Origin: Iodidimonas sp. SYSU 1G8
Lineage (GTDB): Bacteria; Pseudomonadota; Alphaproteobacteria; SMXS01
Reading direction: 5' to 3'
NCBI RefSeq assembly: GCF_039655775.1
Contig: NZ_JBBYXJ010000001.1
Coordinates: 1,363,208 to 1,427,207 of the forward strand
DNA length: 64,000 nucleotides
This document shows positions 8,608-17,172 of this stretch, one piece after another (within the stretch, counting starts at the first letter, position 1; each line of letters opens with the position of its first letter). The notes below the pieces were generated by a model. That model had not been told where the DNA came from and did not search any database. It saw only the letters and a list, made by a program, of their open reading frames with translations. The translations under genes and the position numbers were made by a program.

Positions 8608-9260
8608 TTGGGAGAGACGGTATTATCGAACCCACCGAAAAAAAGTCGCGCGGCCGCCCCCGCGATACGGCGAAGCAGCAGGCGATCATCGCGGCGGCGC
8701 AGCGCCTGTTCCTGCAGCACGGCTTCGAGGCGGTGAGCATGGACGCCATCGCCGATGCCGCCGGCGTGGCGAAGGCGACCGTCTATGCGCGCTTCAAGGA
8801 CAAGGAAGCGCTGCTGCAGACCGCCATCATCGCCAAATGCTCCAGCTTCATGGACGAGGCGACGCTGGCGCCGCGCCCCGGCCAGCCGCTCGCCGAAAGC
8901 CTGATGGCCATCGCCCGCCGGTTCCTGGCGCTCATCACGGATTCCGATGCCGTCAGGATGCATGGCCTCATGCTCAACGAGGGCGAGCGCCATCCCCAGT
9001 TGCCGGACCTGTTCTTCCGGACGGCCATCGAGCCTACCAAGGCGAAGGTCGTGGCGTTCCTGCGCGCCGAGATGGAAAGCGGACGCCTGCATATCCCGGA
9101 CCCGGAAATGGCGGCGTGGCAATTCCTCTCCATGGTGAAGGGAGAAGCACACATGCGCGCCCTGCTCCACCTCGACCCGAGGGACCCAGCGTACACCGAA
9201 GCCTATCTGGCCGACTGCGTCGACCTTTTCCTCGCCGCGCGCAGTCGCGGCGCCCGCTAG
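8601..9260 (+). CDS. TetR/AcrR family transcriptional repressor
   Basis: 219-residue regulator. An N-terminal basic stretch KKSRGRPRD precedes the TetR helix-turn-helix: IIAAAQRLFLQHGFEAVSMD then AIADAAGVAKATVYARFKDK. The C-terminal ligand domain resembles AefR/AcrR members. ATG at 8601 sits inside the palindromic operator, about 9 bases after the predicted transcription start and with no ribosome site, so the message may be almost leaderless; an upstream in-frame start at 8529 would lie upstream of the promoter. Predicted (inference) to autoregulate and to repress the divergent efflux operon until its ligand binds. Confidence 0.9.
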   Translation: MSIGRDGIIEPTEKKSRGRPRDTAKQQAIIAAAQRLFLQHGFEAVSMDAIADAAGVAKATVYARFKDKEALLQTAIIAKCSSFMDEATLAPRPGQPLAESLMAIARRFLALITDSDAVRMHGLMLNEGERHPQLPDLFFRTAIEPTKAKVVAFLRAEMESGRLHIPDPEMAAWQFLSMVKGEAHMRALLHLDPRDPAYTEAYLADCVDLFLAARSRGAR

Positions 9261-9350
9261 ACCGGGATCGCGCGAGAGCCATGCGTCGCCGCCAGTTCGG
9301 CGGGCTGGCGACACCACCCTGGATCGCGCTAGCATTCAAGGGGCGCCGAC

Positions 9351-10304
9351 ATGGATGGCAAGGGCGAACGCGGACTCATGACCCAGCGGGATGGCCGGAC
9401 CGAGACCTATCCGCTCTTTGCGCGGAATCTGGACTGGAACCTCTTGAAGGTCTTCCACGAGATCGTCTCGGCCGGCGGCATCACCGCGGCCTCGCGTGCC
9501 CTGAACAAGCAGCAGCCCACGGTCAGCGCCGCCCTGAAGCGTCTGGAGGATCATCTCGGCGTAACGCTGTGCGACCGGACGGCGCGCGGCATCGAGCTCA
9601 ATCCGGCCGGCCGGGCGTTGTTCGCGGCGTGCGAAGACATCCACGGCGCCATCTGCCGTCTGCCGCTCGATACGGCGACGGCGGCGGGCACGCTGGCGGG
9701 CGCGGTCGCGGTCCGCATGATCTCGGACCTTGTGTCACCAGAGATGGATCGCGCCACCATCGCGTTTCACCAGCAGCATCCGGGCGTCGAGATCCGCTTC
9801 GACATCGCGCCGTGGCGTGCGGTGATCGACGCGGTCAAGGCGGGCGAGGTTGATATCGGCGTCGCCTGTGACAGCGCCCCCAGTGAAGAGCTGCGGTACG
9901 AGTCCCTGCTGGTCGAGGTGCAGCAACTCTATTGCGGCCCGAGTCATCGGCTGTACGGCCAGCCGCCGCGCCATCCGCGCGACCTGGTCGACGAGGCGTT
10001 CGTGCTGACCGGCCAGGATGAACCCGAGGATCTCGAACATTTCCGCCGGCGCTTCGGATTGGGTCGCCGGGCAGGTGGATTTGCCGAGACGCTGCACGAA
10101 GTGAAGAAGCTGATCGAACTGGGCATCGGCGTCGGCTTTCTCCCGACCGTCGTCGCGCAGGACGGCGCGCCTCTCTGGCCCCTGCTGCCCGAGGCACTCC
10201 TGCCGAGCTATCACGTCTATCTGGTCACCCGCCCCGATGAAACGCTGAGCGCGCCTGCACGATCGCTATTGGAGATGATCCTTGCCAGCATGGAGCGCCC
10301 ATAG
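9351..10304 (+). CDS. LysR family transcriptional regulator
   Basis: 317 residues. The N-terminal winged HTH is clear: LDWNLLKVFHEIVSAGGITAASRALNKQQPTVSAALKRLEDHLG, followed by a type-2 periplasmic-binding effector domain. AAGGGG before 9351 supports that start; an alternative in-frame ATG is at 9378. No divergently transcribed partner exists; it precedes, in the same direction, a lipocalin-like protein, an ABC binding protein and an IPNS-like oxygenase, which are its most likely targets. The effector is unknown. Confidence 0.92.
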   Translation: MDGKGERGLMTQRDGRTETYPLFARNLDWNLLKVFHEIVSAGGITAASRALNKQQPTVSAALKRLEDHLGVTLCDRTARGIELNPAGRALFAACEDIHGAICRLPLDTATAAGTLAGAVAVRMISDLVSPEMDRATIAFHQQHPGVEIRFDIAPWRAVIDAVKAGEVDIGVACDSAPSEELRYESLLVEVQQLYCGPSHRLYGQPPRHPRDLVDEAFVLTGQDEPEDLEHFRRRFGLGRRAGGFAETLHEVKKLIELGIGVGFLPTVVAQDGAPLWPLLPEALLPSYHVYLVTRPDETLSAPARSLLEMILASMERP

Positions 10305-10373
10305 ACTGGGTCTATGCCTTGCATTGACAGTGAACGGCTACCAGCCTGCCGACGTTGGCAGCAGACTTGCCGG

Positions 10374-11201
10374 ATGCAGATACAAACGGCAATGCCCCGT
10401 ATGGGCGATCTTCAAGGCCTCTGGCGGCGCTCGCTGATCGCGTGGCCGGACGGACGGCGCGACGAGACGACGAGCGTCCACTACCTGCAAGGCCCTTCCC
10501 GGTACGCCGATCTGCGCTGTCCGGCCAATCGGCCCGATTTCAGCCGGGTGCAGCGGCTGGATGACCTGACTGCGGACGATGTCGCCTGGCTCGCCGCTCA
10601 GGAGGGGTTCGCCGGCACTCTGGTCGCCGACGGCGATGCCTTCGAATGGCGCAGGACCATCGACTTTCAGCCCCCTAGCGACCAATCCGATGCCGGCCAT
10701 TTGTGTTTCGAAGCCGGCATGCTGGTCGAACAGGGGCGCGACGTGCCCTACATCGAGCACTGGCACCGCGCGAGTGAGGTTAATCGGCCCTGCGGTGCGC
10801 TGCACCTTCGCCAATCGGATACCGGCATCGACGGATTCATCGTCCGCGTCGGCGACGCCTTCATGTATGCGCGGGACCGCGCGGCGCCGCTGCCCAGAAA
10901 CGTCACCCTGTCGCAGTGCGTCGGCGGCAGCGGATCGCCCGCCGCCGCGCGCGCCATGATCGACTGCGAGATCTCGGCCGGGGGCATCCAGGCCGGTGTC
11001 TGGCGCATCGAGCAGTCGAGCCTGCCCTTCCGCGAGGGGCGCGAACTGGCGCTGATGTCCATTCCCGGCGCTGGCCGGCTTTCGTCGTCCGACATCGCCC
11101 CCGACGGCGCGCCCTTGTTCCGCGACTGGAAGATCATCGCCGCGGAAGGTGACACCGACTCGATCCTGAACTGTCTTTCCCCGCTGCCCTGCACCCCCTG
11201 A
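10374..11201 (+). CDS. Conserved protein, possibly HRI1/lipocalin-like barrel
   Basis: About 275 residues, soluble, no signal peptide. It opens with GDLQGLWRRSLI and PDGRRDETTSVHYLQGPSRY, then two similar halves rich in strand-forming segments (DAFEWRRTIDFQP; FEAGMLVEQGRDVPYIEHWHR; IQAGVWRIEQSSLPFREG). From memory this resembles the HRI1-like family, a pair of lipocalin-type barrels that may bind small ligands; I am not certain. The start is uncertain: 10374, 10392 and 10314 are all in frame, and none has a strong ribosome site. It ends 17 bases before the ABC binding-protein gene. Confidence 0.7.
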   Translation: MQIQTAMPRMGDLQGLWRRSLIAWPDGRRDETTSVHYLQGPSRYADLRCPANRPDFSRVQRLDDLTADDVAWLAAQEGFAGTLVADGDAFEWRRTIDFQPPSDQSDAGHLCFEAGMLVEQGRDVPYIEHWHRASEVNRPCGALHLRQSDTGIDGFIVRVGDAFMYARDRAAPLPRNVTLSQCVGGSGSPAAARAMIDCEISAGGIQAGVWRIEQSSLPFREGRELALMSIPGAGRLSSSDIAPDGAPLFRDWKIIAAEGDTDSILNCLSPLPCTP

Positions 11202-11218
11202 CCCCTCTGGAGACCGAA

Positions 11219-12304
11219 ATGACCCGCTGGAGCTTTCGCTGGACCCCGACTTTCCTGGTGGCCCTCATTGCTATGACCCTGTCGGCGGCCTTCGTGCCCG
11301 CCAAGGCCCAGACCAAGAAGAACTTTACCGTCGCATGGTCGATCTATACCGGCTACATGCCCTGGGCCTATGCCGAGCAGTCCGGCATCCTGAAGAAGTG
11401 GGGCGACAAGTACGGCATCTCCGTCAAGGCGGTGCAGATGAACGACTATGTTGAGTCCATCAACCAGTACACCGCAGGGCAATTCGACGCGGTGGTCGGC
11501 ACCAACATGGACGCCCTGACCATTCCCGCCGCCGGCGGCGTCGATACGACAGCCTTGCTGATCGGCGACTATTCCAACGGCAATGACGCCATCATCCTGA
11601 AGGGTAAGGGCAAGAGCCTGAAGGACATCAAGGGCCAGACGGTTAGCCTGGTGCAGTTCTCGGTGTCCCACTACATGCTCGCACGCGCGCTGGGGACGGT
11701 CGGCCTGAAGGACAGCGATGTCGAGCTGCAGAACATCTCCGACGCCGATTTCGTCGCCGCGTTCCAGACCGGTGGCGTCGATGCCATCGTCGCCTGGAAC
11801 CCCGGCCTGATGCAGATCCAGCAGAACAAGGACATCAGCGTCGTCTTCCTGTCGACCCAGATCCCGGCCGAACTTCAGGACATCCTGATGGTCAACACGG
11901 CCACTCTTCGGGCCAATCCCGCGCTCGGCAAGGCACTGACCGGCGCCTGGTTCGAAGTCATGGCCATCATGGGCAAGCAGGACGCGCAGGGGATCAAGGC
12001 ACGCCAGTTCATGGCCGAGGCCTCGGGCACGACCCTGGCGGAATTCGACGCTCAGGTGAAAACGACCTATTTTTATTATGAGCCGGCGGATGGTGCCGCC
12101 TTCGTCGCCTCGCCGGAGATGATGGCCATCATGGACCGCGTCCGCGGCTTCTGCTTCGCGAACAATCTGATGGGCAGCAACGTGAAGTCGAAGGATGCCA
12201 TCGGCATCGCCTTCCCCGGCGGCAAAGTGCTGGGCGACAAGGCCAACATCAAGCTTCGGTTCGACGATTCGTACATGCGGATGGCCGCTGCCGGCAAGCT
12301 TTAG
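11219..12304 (+). CDS. ABC substrate-binding protein, NitT/TauT type (urea-carboxylase-region family)
   Basis: 361 residues with a Sec signal peptide of about 30 residues ending in VPAKAQ. The mature start KKNFTVAWSIYTGYMPWAYA, the MNDYVESINQYTAGQFDAVV segment and TNMDALTIPAAGGVDTTALL recall the binding protein found next to urea carboxylase genes (TIGR03427-like); recognised from memory. It should bind a small nitrogenous solute. No permease or ATPase gene is adjacent, so it is an orphan or borrows the NitT-type transporter at 28.2-30.6 kb. An IPNS-like oxygenase follows 23 bases downstream. Ribosome site TCTGGAGA precedes the ATG. Confidence 0.88.
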   Translation: MTRWSFRWTPTFLVALIAMTLSAAFVPAKAQTKKNFTVAWSIYTGYMPWAYAEQSGILKKWGDKYGISVKAVQMNDYVESINQYTAGQFDAVVGTNMDALTIPAAGGVDTTALLIGDYSNGNDAIILKGKGKSLKDIKGQTVSLVQFSVSHYMLARALGTVGLKDSDVELQNISDADFVAAFQTGGVDAIVAWNPGLMQIQQNKDISVVFLSTQIPAELQDILMVNTATLRANPALGKALTGAWFEVMAIMGKQDAQGIKARQFMAEASGTTLAEFDAQVKTTYFYYEPADGAAFVASPEMMAIMDRVRGFCFANNLMGSNVKSKDAIGIAFPGGKVLGDKANIKLRFDDSYMRMAAAGKL

Positions 12305-12327
12305 TCCTCGTTCAAGGAAGATCACCC

Positions 12328-13368
12328 ATGAGCACGCCCGAGCGATTCTCCCGCATTCCCATGGTCGATATCTCCGGCCTCTACGGAGATGACGCGGCTC
12401 AGGACCGGGTGGCCGAGGCACTGGGACGGGCGGCGCGGGAGGTCGGCTTTCTCTACGTCACCGGCCACCGCGTCGACGAAACATTGTTCGACGGTGTCCT
12501 CGATGCGGCAAAACGGTTCTTCGCCCTGCCCCTCGACCGGAAGATGGCGGTCTATATCGGCCGCTCGACCAACCATCGCGGCTATGTGCCCGAAGGCGAG
12601 GAGGTTTTCGCCTCCGGCAGCAAGGATATGAAGGAAGCGTTCGACCTGTCCCGCGACCTGCCGGACGACGACCCAGACTACCGGGCCGGCAACCCGCTGC
12701 TCGGCCCGAACCAGTGGCCCGATCTGCCCGGATTCCCCGAGGCGGTCAGCGCCTATTACGAGGCCGTGTTCGATCTGGGCCGAGTGCTTGCGAGCGGCTT
12801 TGCGCGGGCCATCGGCGAGGCGCCCGAGTTTTTCGAGCCTCATCTGATCAAACCGCCGAGCCAGCTCCGGCTGATCCACTACCCCGTCAACGACCGCGCG
12901 CGCGATCAGCCCGGCATCGGCGCCCATACCGACTACGAATGTTTCACGCTGCTCAAATCCACAAGCCCCGGCCTCGAAGTCCTGAACGGCGCGGGCGAGT
13001 GGATCGACGCGCCGCCGGTGCCTGGTGCCTTCATCGTCAATATCGGCGACATGCTGGAGTTGCTGACCAATGGACAGTTTGTCGCCACCTCCCACCGGGT
13101 CCGCAATCTCAGGGAAGAACGCTATTCGTTTCCGCTGTTCTTTTCCCTCGACTACGACACAGCCGTCCAGCCGCTCGAGCGGTTCGTCGCCCAGGGTGAA
13201 ATGAGACGGCCGGGTCTGGTGGCCGGTGAACACCTCTTTGCCCAGACGGCGCAGAGCTTCAGCTACCAGAAGGCCCGGCTCGCCAAGGGCGAGATCTGCC
13301 TGCCCGATAACGCCGTGGGACTGTCGTCCTTCGGTCAGGAATCCCGGCTGGATCGCCCTCGCGTATGA
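12328..13368 (+). CDS. Isopenicillin-N-synthase-like Fe(II) oxygenase (copy 1)
   Basis: 346-residue member of the 2-oxoglutarate/Fe(II)-dependent superfamily, IPNS-like group. The DIOX_N domain starts RIPMVDISGLYG; the iron triad is H200, D202 and H256 (HTDYECF ... SHRVRN) and the co-substrate anchor is R265-Y-S267. Family members hydroxylate, desaturate or N-dealkylate small molecules. AAGGAAG ends 7 bases before the ATG. It is probably co-transcribed with the binding protein upstream. Its stop abuts the recQ stop with no spacing. It is the most divergent of four IPNS-like genes in the window. Confidence 0.92.
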   Translation: MSTPERFSRIPMVDISGLYGDDAAQDRVAEALGRAAREVGFLYVTGHRVDETLFDGVLDAAKRFFALPLDRKMAVYIGRSTNHRGYVPEGEEVFASGSKDMKEAFDLSRDLPDDDPDYRAGNPLLGPNQWPDLPGFPEAVSAYYEAVFDLGRVLASGFARAIGEAPEFFEPHLIKPPSQLRLIHYPVNDRARDQPGIGAHTDYECFTLLKSTSPGLEVLNGAGEWIDAPPVPGAFIVNIGDMLELLTNGQFVATSHRVRNLREERYSFPLFFSLDYDTAVQPLERFVAQGEMRRPGLVAGEHLFAQTAQSFSYQKARLAKGEICLPDNAVGLSSFGQESRLDRPRV

Positions 13369-15195
13369 CTAGACCGTGTCACGGTGGTCGCGGATCGCCG
13401 TCAGGAACATGTCGCCGAATTCGCGCAGCTTGGCGGCGCCGACGCCATTGACCTCGGCGAACTGGTCGCTGTCGCGCGGCCGGCGCAGCGCCATGTCGGC
13501 GAGCGACCGGTCGGAGAAGATCACATAAGCCGGGACCTGCCGTTCCTTGGCCAGCCTGAGCCGCAATTCCTTCAGCGACGCGAGCAGCGACACATCCTCG
13601 CCGCTCATGTCCTCCATCGCCTCGATCTCGCGGCCCTTACGCTTGCCGGCGCGCTGCAGCACTTCGGGGCGGAAGCGGAACACCTCATCGCCATGCATCA
13701 GGGCCCTGCCTTTGGGCGTGATGCCCAGGCCGCCATAGCCGCCGATGTCGATCTTGAGGAACCCGGCGGCGACGAGCTGCCGGATCATGGAGCGCCATTC
13801 TTCCTTTTTGCGGCCGGCGCCGGCGCCGAAGACGGGCAACTCATGGTGACCGGCCGAGATCACCTTCTCATTATCCGCGCCGCGCAGGATATCGATCACG
13901 TGCGCCGCTCCATAGCGCTCGCCGCTGCGGTGCACCGCCGATAGTGCCTTGCGCGCGTCTTCCGTGCGGTCCTCCAGCGCGACCGGGTTGAGGCACAAAT
14001 CGCAATTGCCGCACGGCTCCGATGGCTCACCGAAATAGGCGAGCAGGATCTGGCGCCGGCACATGGGCGCCTCGCAATACCCCAGGAGCGCATCGAGCCG
14101 CTGGTGTTCGCGCCGCTTGCGTTCCTCACCGGCTTCCTCCTGGTCGATGAACATGCGGCGCATACGGATGTCGGCGAGACCGAACAGCATGTGCGCCTCG
14201 GCCTTGCCGCCATCGCGACCGGCGCGGCCGATCTCCTGGTAATAGGCTTCAAGGCTGCCCGGCAGGTCGGCGTGGAAGACGAACCGCACGTCGGATTTAT
14301 CGATGCCCATGCCGAAGGCGATGGTCGCGACCATGACCATGCCCGGTTCGGTCATGAAGGCATTCTGGTTGACCTCGCGGCCTTCCTTGTCCATGCCAGC
14401 GTGATAGGCGCGGGCAAGGACCCCGTTGGCGACCAGAAATTCGGCGGCTTCCTCGGTCTTCTTGCGCGACAGGCAATAGACGATGCCACTCTGGCCCGGG
14501 TGGCGCTTCACGAAGGAGAGCAACTGCTTCTTCCACTCGTGCTTGGGTTCGACCGTCAGCTTGATATTGGGCCGGTCGAAGCCGAGCACCAGCATCTCGA
14601 CCCGGCCGCCGAACAGGCGCTGGGCGATATCGGCCCGCGTCACCTCGTCGGCCGTCGCCGTCAGCGCCGCGACCGGCACGCCGGGAAATACCTCGCGCAG
14701 CCGCGACAGCGCCTCGTATTCCGGCCGGAACGCCGGTCCCCACTGCGAGATACAGTGCGCCTCGTCGATGGCGATCAGCGAAATCGGCAGCTTGGAGAGC
14801 GCAGCGAGCATGCGATCGGTCATCAGCCGCTCCGGCGCCATGTAAAGCAGGCGCGTCTGGCCGGACGCCGCCCGCTTCCACGCCATCACATTGTCGTCCC
14901 GGTGACGCGAGGAATTGATGCTTTCCGCCGCCACGCCGGCAAGCCGCAGCGCGGCAACCTGATCCTGCATCAGTGCGACCAGGGGTGACACAACGATGGT
15001 CAGCCCGCCCATGACCAGCGCGGGCACCTGAAAGCATAGCGATTTGCCCGAGCCGGTCGGCATGACCGTCAGCACATGGTTGCCTGAAAGAATGGTGTCG
15101 ACGGCCTGCTCCTGACCCGGACGGAAATCGTCGAAGCCGAAGACGTCCTTCAGGACCTGGCGTTTGGGATCTTGCGGGGAATCGGGGCGAGTCAT
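13369..15195 (-). CDS. recQ: ATP-dependent DNA helicase RecQ
   Basis: 608-residue 3'-5' DNA helicase for recombination and replication repair. Walker A MPTGSGKS (K51), DEAH box at 144-147 and the aromatic-rich loop CISQWGPAFRPEY are present; the usual HD in this loop is PA here. Then come SF2 motifs V/VI (IAFGMGIDKSDVRFVFH; QEIGRAGRDG), the RecQ zinc site with four cysteines (C-M-C ... CGNCDLC), a winged-helix domain and a C-terminal HRDC domain (SDRSLADMALRRP ... INGVG-like AEVNGVGAAKL). The start overlaps the stop of the aldo/keto reductase gene by one base, so the two are probably one transcript. Confidence 0.97.
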   Translation of the reverse strand: MTRPDSPQDPKRQVLKDVFGFDDFRPGQEQAVDTILSGNHVLTVMPTGSGKSLCFQVPALVMGGLTIVVSPLVALMQDQVAALRLAGVAAESINSSRHRDDNVMAWKRAASGQTRLLYMAPERLMTDRMLAALSKLPISLIAIDEAHCISQWGPAFRPEYEALSRLREVFPGVPVAALTATADEVTRADIAQRLFGGRVEMLVLGFDRPNIKLTVEPKHEWKKQLLSFVKRHPGQSGIVYCLSRKKTEEAAEFLVANGVLARAYHAGMDKEGREVNQNAFMTEPGMVMVATIAFGMGIDKSDVRFVFHADLPGSLEAYYQEIGRAGRDGGKAEAHMLFGLADIRMRRMFIDQEEAGEERKRREHQRLDALLGYCEAPMCRRQILLAYFGEPSEPCGNCDLCLNPVALEDRTEDARKALSAVHRSGERYGAAHVIDILRGADNEKVISAGHHELPVFGAGAGRKKEEWRSMIRQLVAAGFLKIDIGGYGGLGITPKGRALMHGDEVFRFRPEVLQRAGKRKGREIEAMEDMSGEDVSLLASLKELRLRLAKERQVPAYVIFSDRSLADMALRRPRDSDQFAEVNGVGAAKLREFGDMFLTAIRDHRDTV

Positions 15196-16175
15196 CAGGC
15201 CCTTTTTAGTCCCAACCCATCAATGGATGCTACCTCCGCGTCCGATAGCGGCCCACGTTTCGCCGCCTCGACGCAGGCGGCGAGTTCAACCCGATTCTTG
15301 ACACCCAACACGACCGTATCGACTCCGGGCATTGACAGCGCATAGCGATGCGCCAAGACGGCAGGGTCCTCGCCCCATGCGTCGCAGAGCGCGCGAAAGC
15401 CCGCGGCCGCTTGATAATCGACGACGGTTGCCTCGTCCTCTGGCAAGGCGCGATCGATGCTGGCGCAGAGCGACCCTGCCGCGACGGCGCGAATACCCAT
15501 GACGCCAATACCGTTTCGACGTGCGGCTTCGATGATGGCACGAGGCTCGCCTGGCTCGTCATACATCTTCATGTTGCCTACGGCGTCCATCACATTGGCA
15601 ACCGCCTGCACGACCGCGGGCCTGGTTTCCTCCGCGAGGGCCTGTCTCACCACCAAGGGAATACCGGTGCCAGTGATTCCCCACGCACCGATCAGGCCAG
15701 CCGATTGCAACCGCTCCATCGCGGGAATGACGGCATCAAGGTAAAGCGACCAGCGGGTCGCGAACCTGTCCTGACGCTCGGCGAACCGCGGGTAGAGATA
15801 ATCGTCCGGACAGATGTTGGAGTGGAGGAAGAACAGGTCGACCCGGTCCAGTTTCATGTGATCGAGGCTTCGCCGCAGCGACGCTTCCATCTTGGAATAG
15901 ACCTCGGCCGCCGCCGGCGAACCCAGCTGATATTTGGTCGTGACTCGCACGCCATCGGGCAATTGTCCGCCAAACGCTTCGCCGATCACCATCTCCGCCT
16001 CGCCCCGTCCATAGCCCGGTGCCATGTCGAGGAGCGTTATACCGGCATCGACGGCGGCTCGCGTCGTGGCGATCGCCTCTTCCCGCGTGGTTTCGCCCCA
16101 GACCTGACCAATGCCGCCGCCGCCCAGACTCAGGCTGCTGACGGGCCACAATCCGCCGAGATTCCGTTTCTCCAT
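15195..16175 (-). CDS. Aldo/keto reductase
   Basis: 326-residue NAD(P)H-dependent oxidoreductase with the TIM-barrel pattern. The catalytic residues appear as LLDMAPGYGRGEAE (Asp and Tyr), the Lys in VTTKYQLG, and His in DLFFLHSN; the C-terminal cofactor region is PGVDTVVLGVKNRVEL. The family is close to D-threo-aldose/fucose dehydrogenase-like AKRs. It lies upstream of recQ with a one-base stop/start overlap (TGATG). The substrate is unknown, and a link to DNA repair is not implied. Confidence 0.93.
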   Translation of the reverse strand: MEKRNLGGLWPVSSLSLGGGGIGQVWGETTREEAIATTRAAVDAGITLLDMAPGYGRGEAEMVIGEAFGGQLPDGVRVTTKYQLGSPAAAEVYSKMEASLRRSLDHMKLDRVDLFFLHSNICPDDYLYPRFAERQDRFATRWSLYLDAVIPAMERLQSAGLIGAWGITGTGIPLVVRQALAEETRPAVVQAVANVMDAVGNMKMYDEPGEPRAIIEAARRNGIGVMGIRAVAAGSLCASIDRALPEDEATVVDYQAAAGFRALCDAWGEDPAVLAHRYALSMPGVDTVVLGVKNRVELAACVEAAKRGPLSDAEVASIDGLGLKRA

Positions 16176-16310
16176 AGCCTTCGCTCCCCGTGCCGATGAC
16201 CGTCACAGTGAACCTTCCCCATGACGATTCCAATGCGGAACCACGCTCTTCAGCCAGCGTTCAGCCTGCGGGCGGTATCAAGTGGCCACAAACACCAAGA
16301 GGAGACTCCG

Positions 16311-17117
16311 ATGAAGAAATTAGGCCTGCTGGCGGCTGTCGTGCTCGGCGCGATGTCGACGCCGGCGCTTGCGGCGTGGGATACGATCGGCACGGTGGAC
16401 TTCGACCGCGGCGGCGATAAGGCGCGCGCCTACACCAATTTCGGCGGCCCAGTGGAGCGGCTGAGCTTCGCCGTGACCAGTAACGACGTTGAATGCCGCC
16501 GCGTGACCGCGACGTTCAATAATGGCAAGACGCGCAAGATATTCGAAGGCTGGATCAGGCGCGGCAGCATCGCCACCGTCGATCTGCCCGGCAATGAACG
16601 TACGGTTCGCCGCCTCGACTTCGATTGCGCGGCGCTGGGGCGCCGCGAGGCGCGGATCACCATCGGCGCGGAACTCGGCGGCTACCGCGACGTGTGGATG
16701 CGTAATCCGGCATGGTCAAACTTCTTCCCGCGCCCGCCGCAGGGTCCGGGACCGGGCTGGGGTCCTGGCCGACCGGGGCGTCCGGGCGATGATGTTGACG
16801 GCTGGGTCCGTCTGGGCCGTGAAAGCTTCGAGGGTCGCCGCGATCGCGAAGCCGTCTTCACGGGCTGGGCTGGCCGCAACGTCGACGCCATCGGCCTCCG
16901 CGCCGCCAATGGCGATGCCCAGTGCACCCGGGTTCGCGTGACCTTCGGCAATGGCCGGACCCGCGACCTGGACATTGGCAACCGCGGCGTGCTGCGGATG
17001 GGCGATTTCCGTCGTATCGATCTGCCTGGCCGCGAACGGAACATTCGCAGTCTCGATATGCGTTGCCGCCCGGTTGGCGACCGTCAGGTCACCATCCAGG
17101 CCTTTGCTCGCAAGTAA
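16311..17117 (+). CDS. Secreted protein with two copies of a beta-rich domain
   Basis: 268 residues with a clean Sec signal peptide (MKKLGLLAAVVLGAMSTPALA, cleaved after residue 21). The mature protein is an internal duplication: repeat 1 (about 22-130) and repeat 2 (about 165-268) share W..G...F..+RD/DKA, then CRRVTATFNNGKTRKI / CTRVRVTFGNGRTRDL, then DLPGNERTVRRLDFDC / DLPGRERNIRSLDMRC. A Pro/Gly-rich linker (RPPQGPGPGWGPGRPGRPG) joins them. It resembles DUF2541-type periplasmic proteins; the function is unknown. It is monocistronic: AAGAGGAG precedes the ATG and an intrinsic terminator follows 25 bases after the stop. Confidence 0.88.
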   Translation: MKKLGLLAAVVLGAMSTPALAAWDTIGTVDFDRGGDKARAYTNFGGPVERLSFAVTSNDVECRRVTATFNNGKTRKIFEGWIRRGSIATVDLPGNERTVRRLDFDCAALGRREARITIGAELGGYRDVWMRNPAWSNFFPRPPQGPGPGWGPGRPGRPGDDVDGWVRLGRESFEGRRDREAVFTGWAGRNVDAIGLRAANGDAQCTRVRVTFGNGRTRDLDIGNRGVLRMGDFRRIDLPGRERNIRSLDMRCRPVGDRQVTIQAFARK

Positions 17118-17142
17118 CGGCGGGCTCATCGCGTGAAACAAG

Positions 17143-17172
17143 TCCCCGGACAGAAATGTCCGGGGATTTTTT
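17143..17172 (+). terminator. Intrinsic terminator
   Basis: Stem TCCCCGGACA / TGTCCGGGGA (10 bp, perfect) with a GAAA tetraloop, followed by six T residues. It ends the secreted duplicated-domain gene and touches the stop codon of the convergent amidohydrolase gene. Confidence 0.95.

Noticed and set aside
13810..13850. Loss of the conserved His-Asp in the RecQ aromatic-rich loop (WGPAFRPEY) as a sign of an inactive helicase
   Set aside because: The substitution is, as far as I recall, common in alphaproteobacterial RecQ, and all ATPase motifs are intact. The motif itself maps near 14.73 kb, not here.
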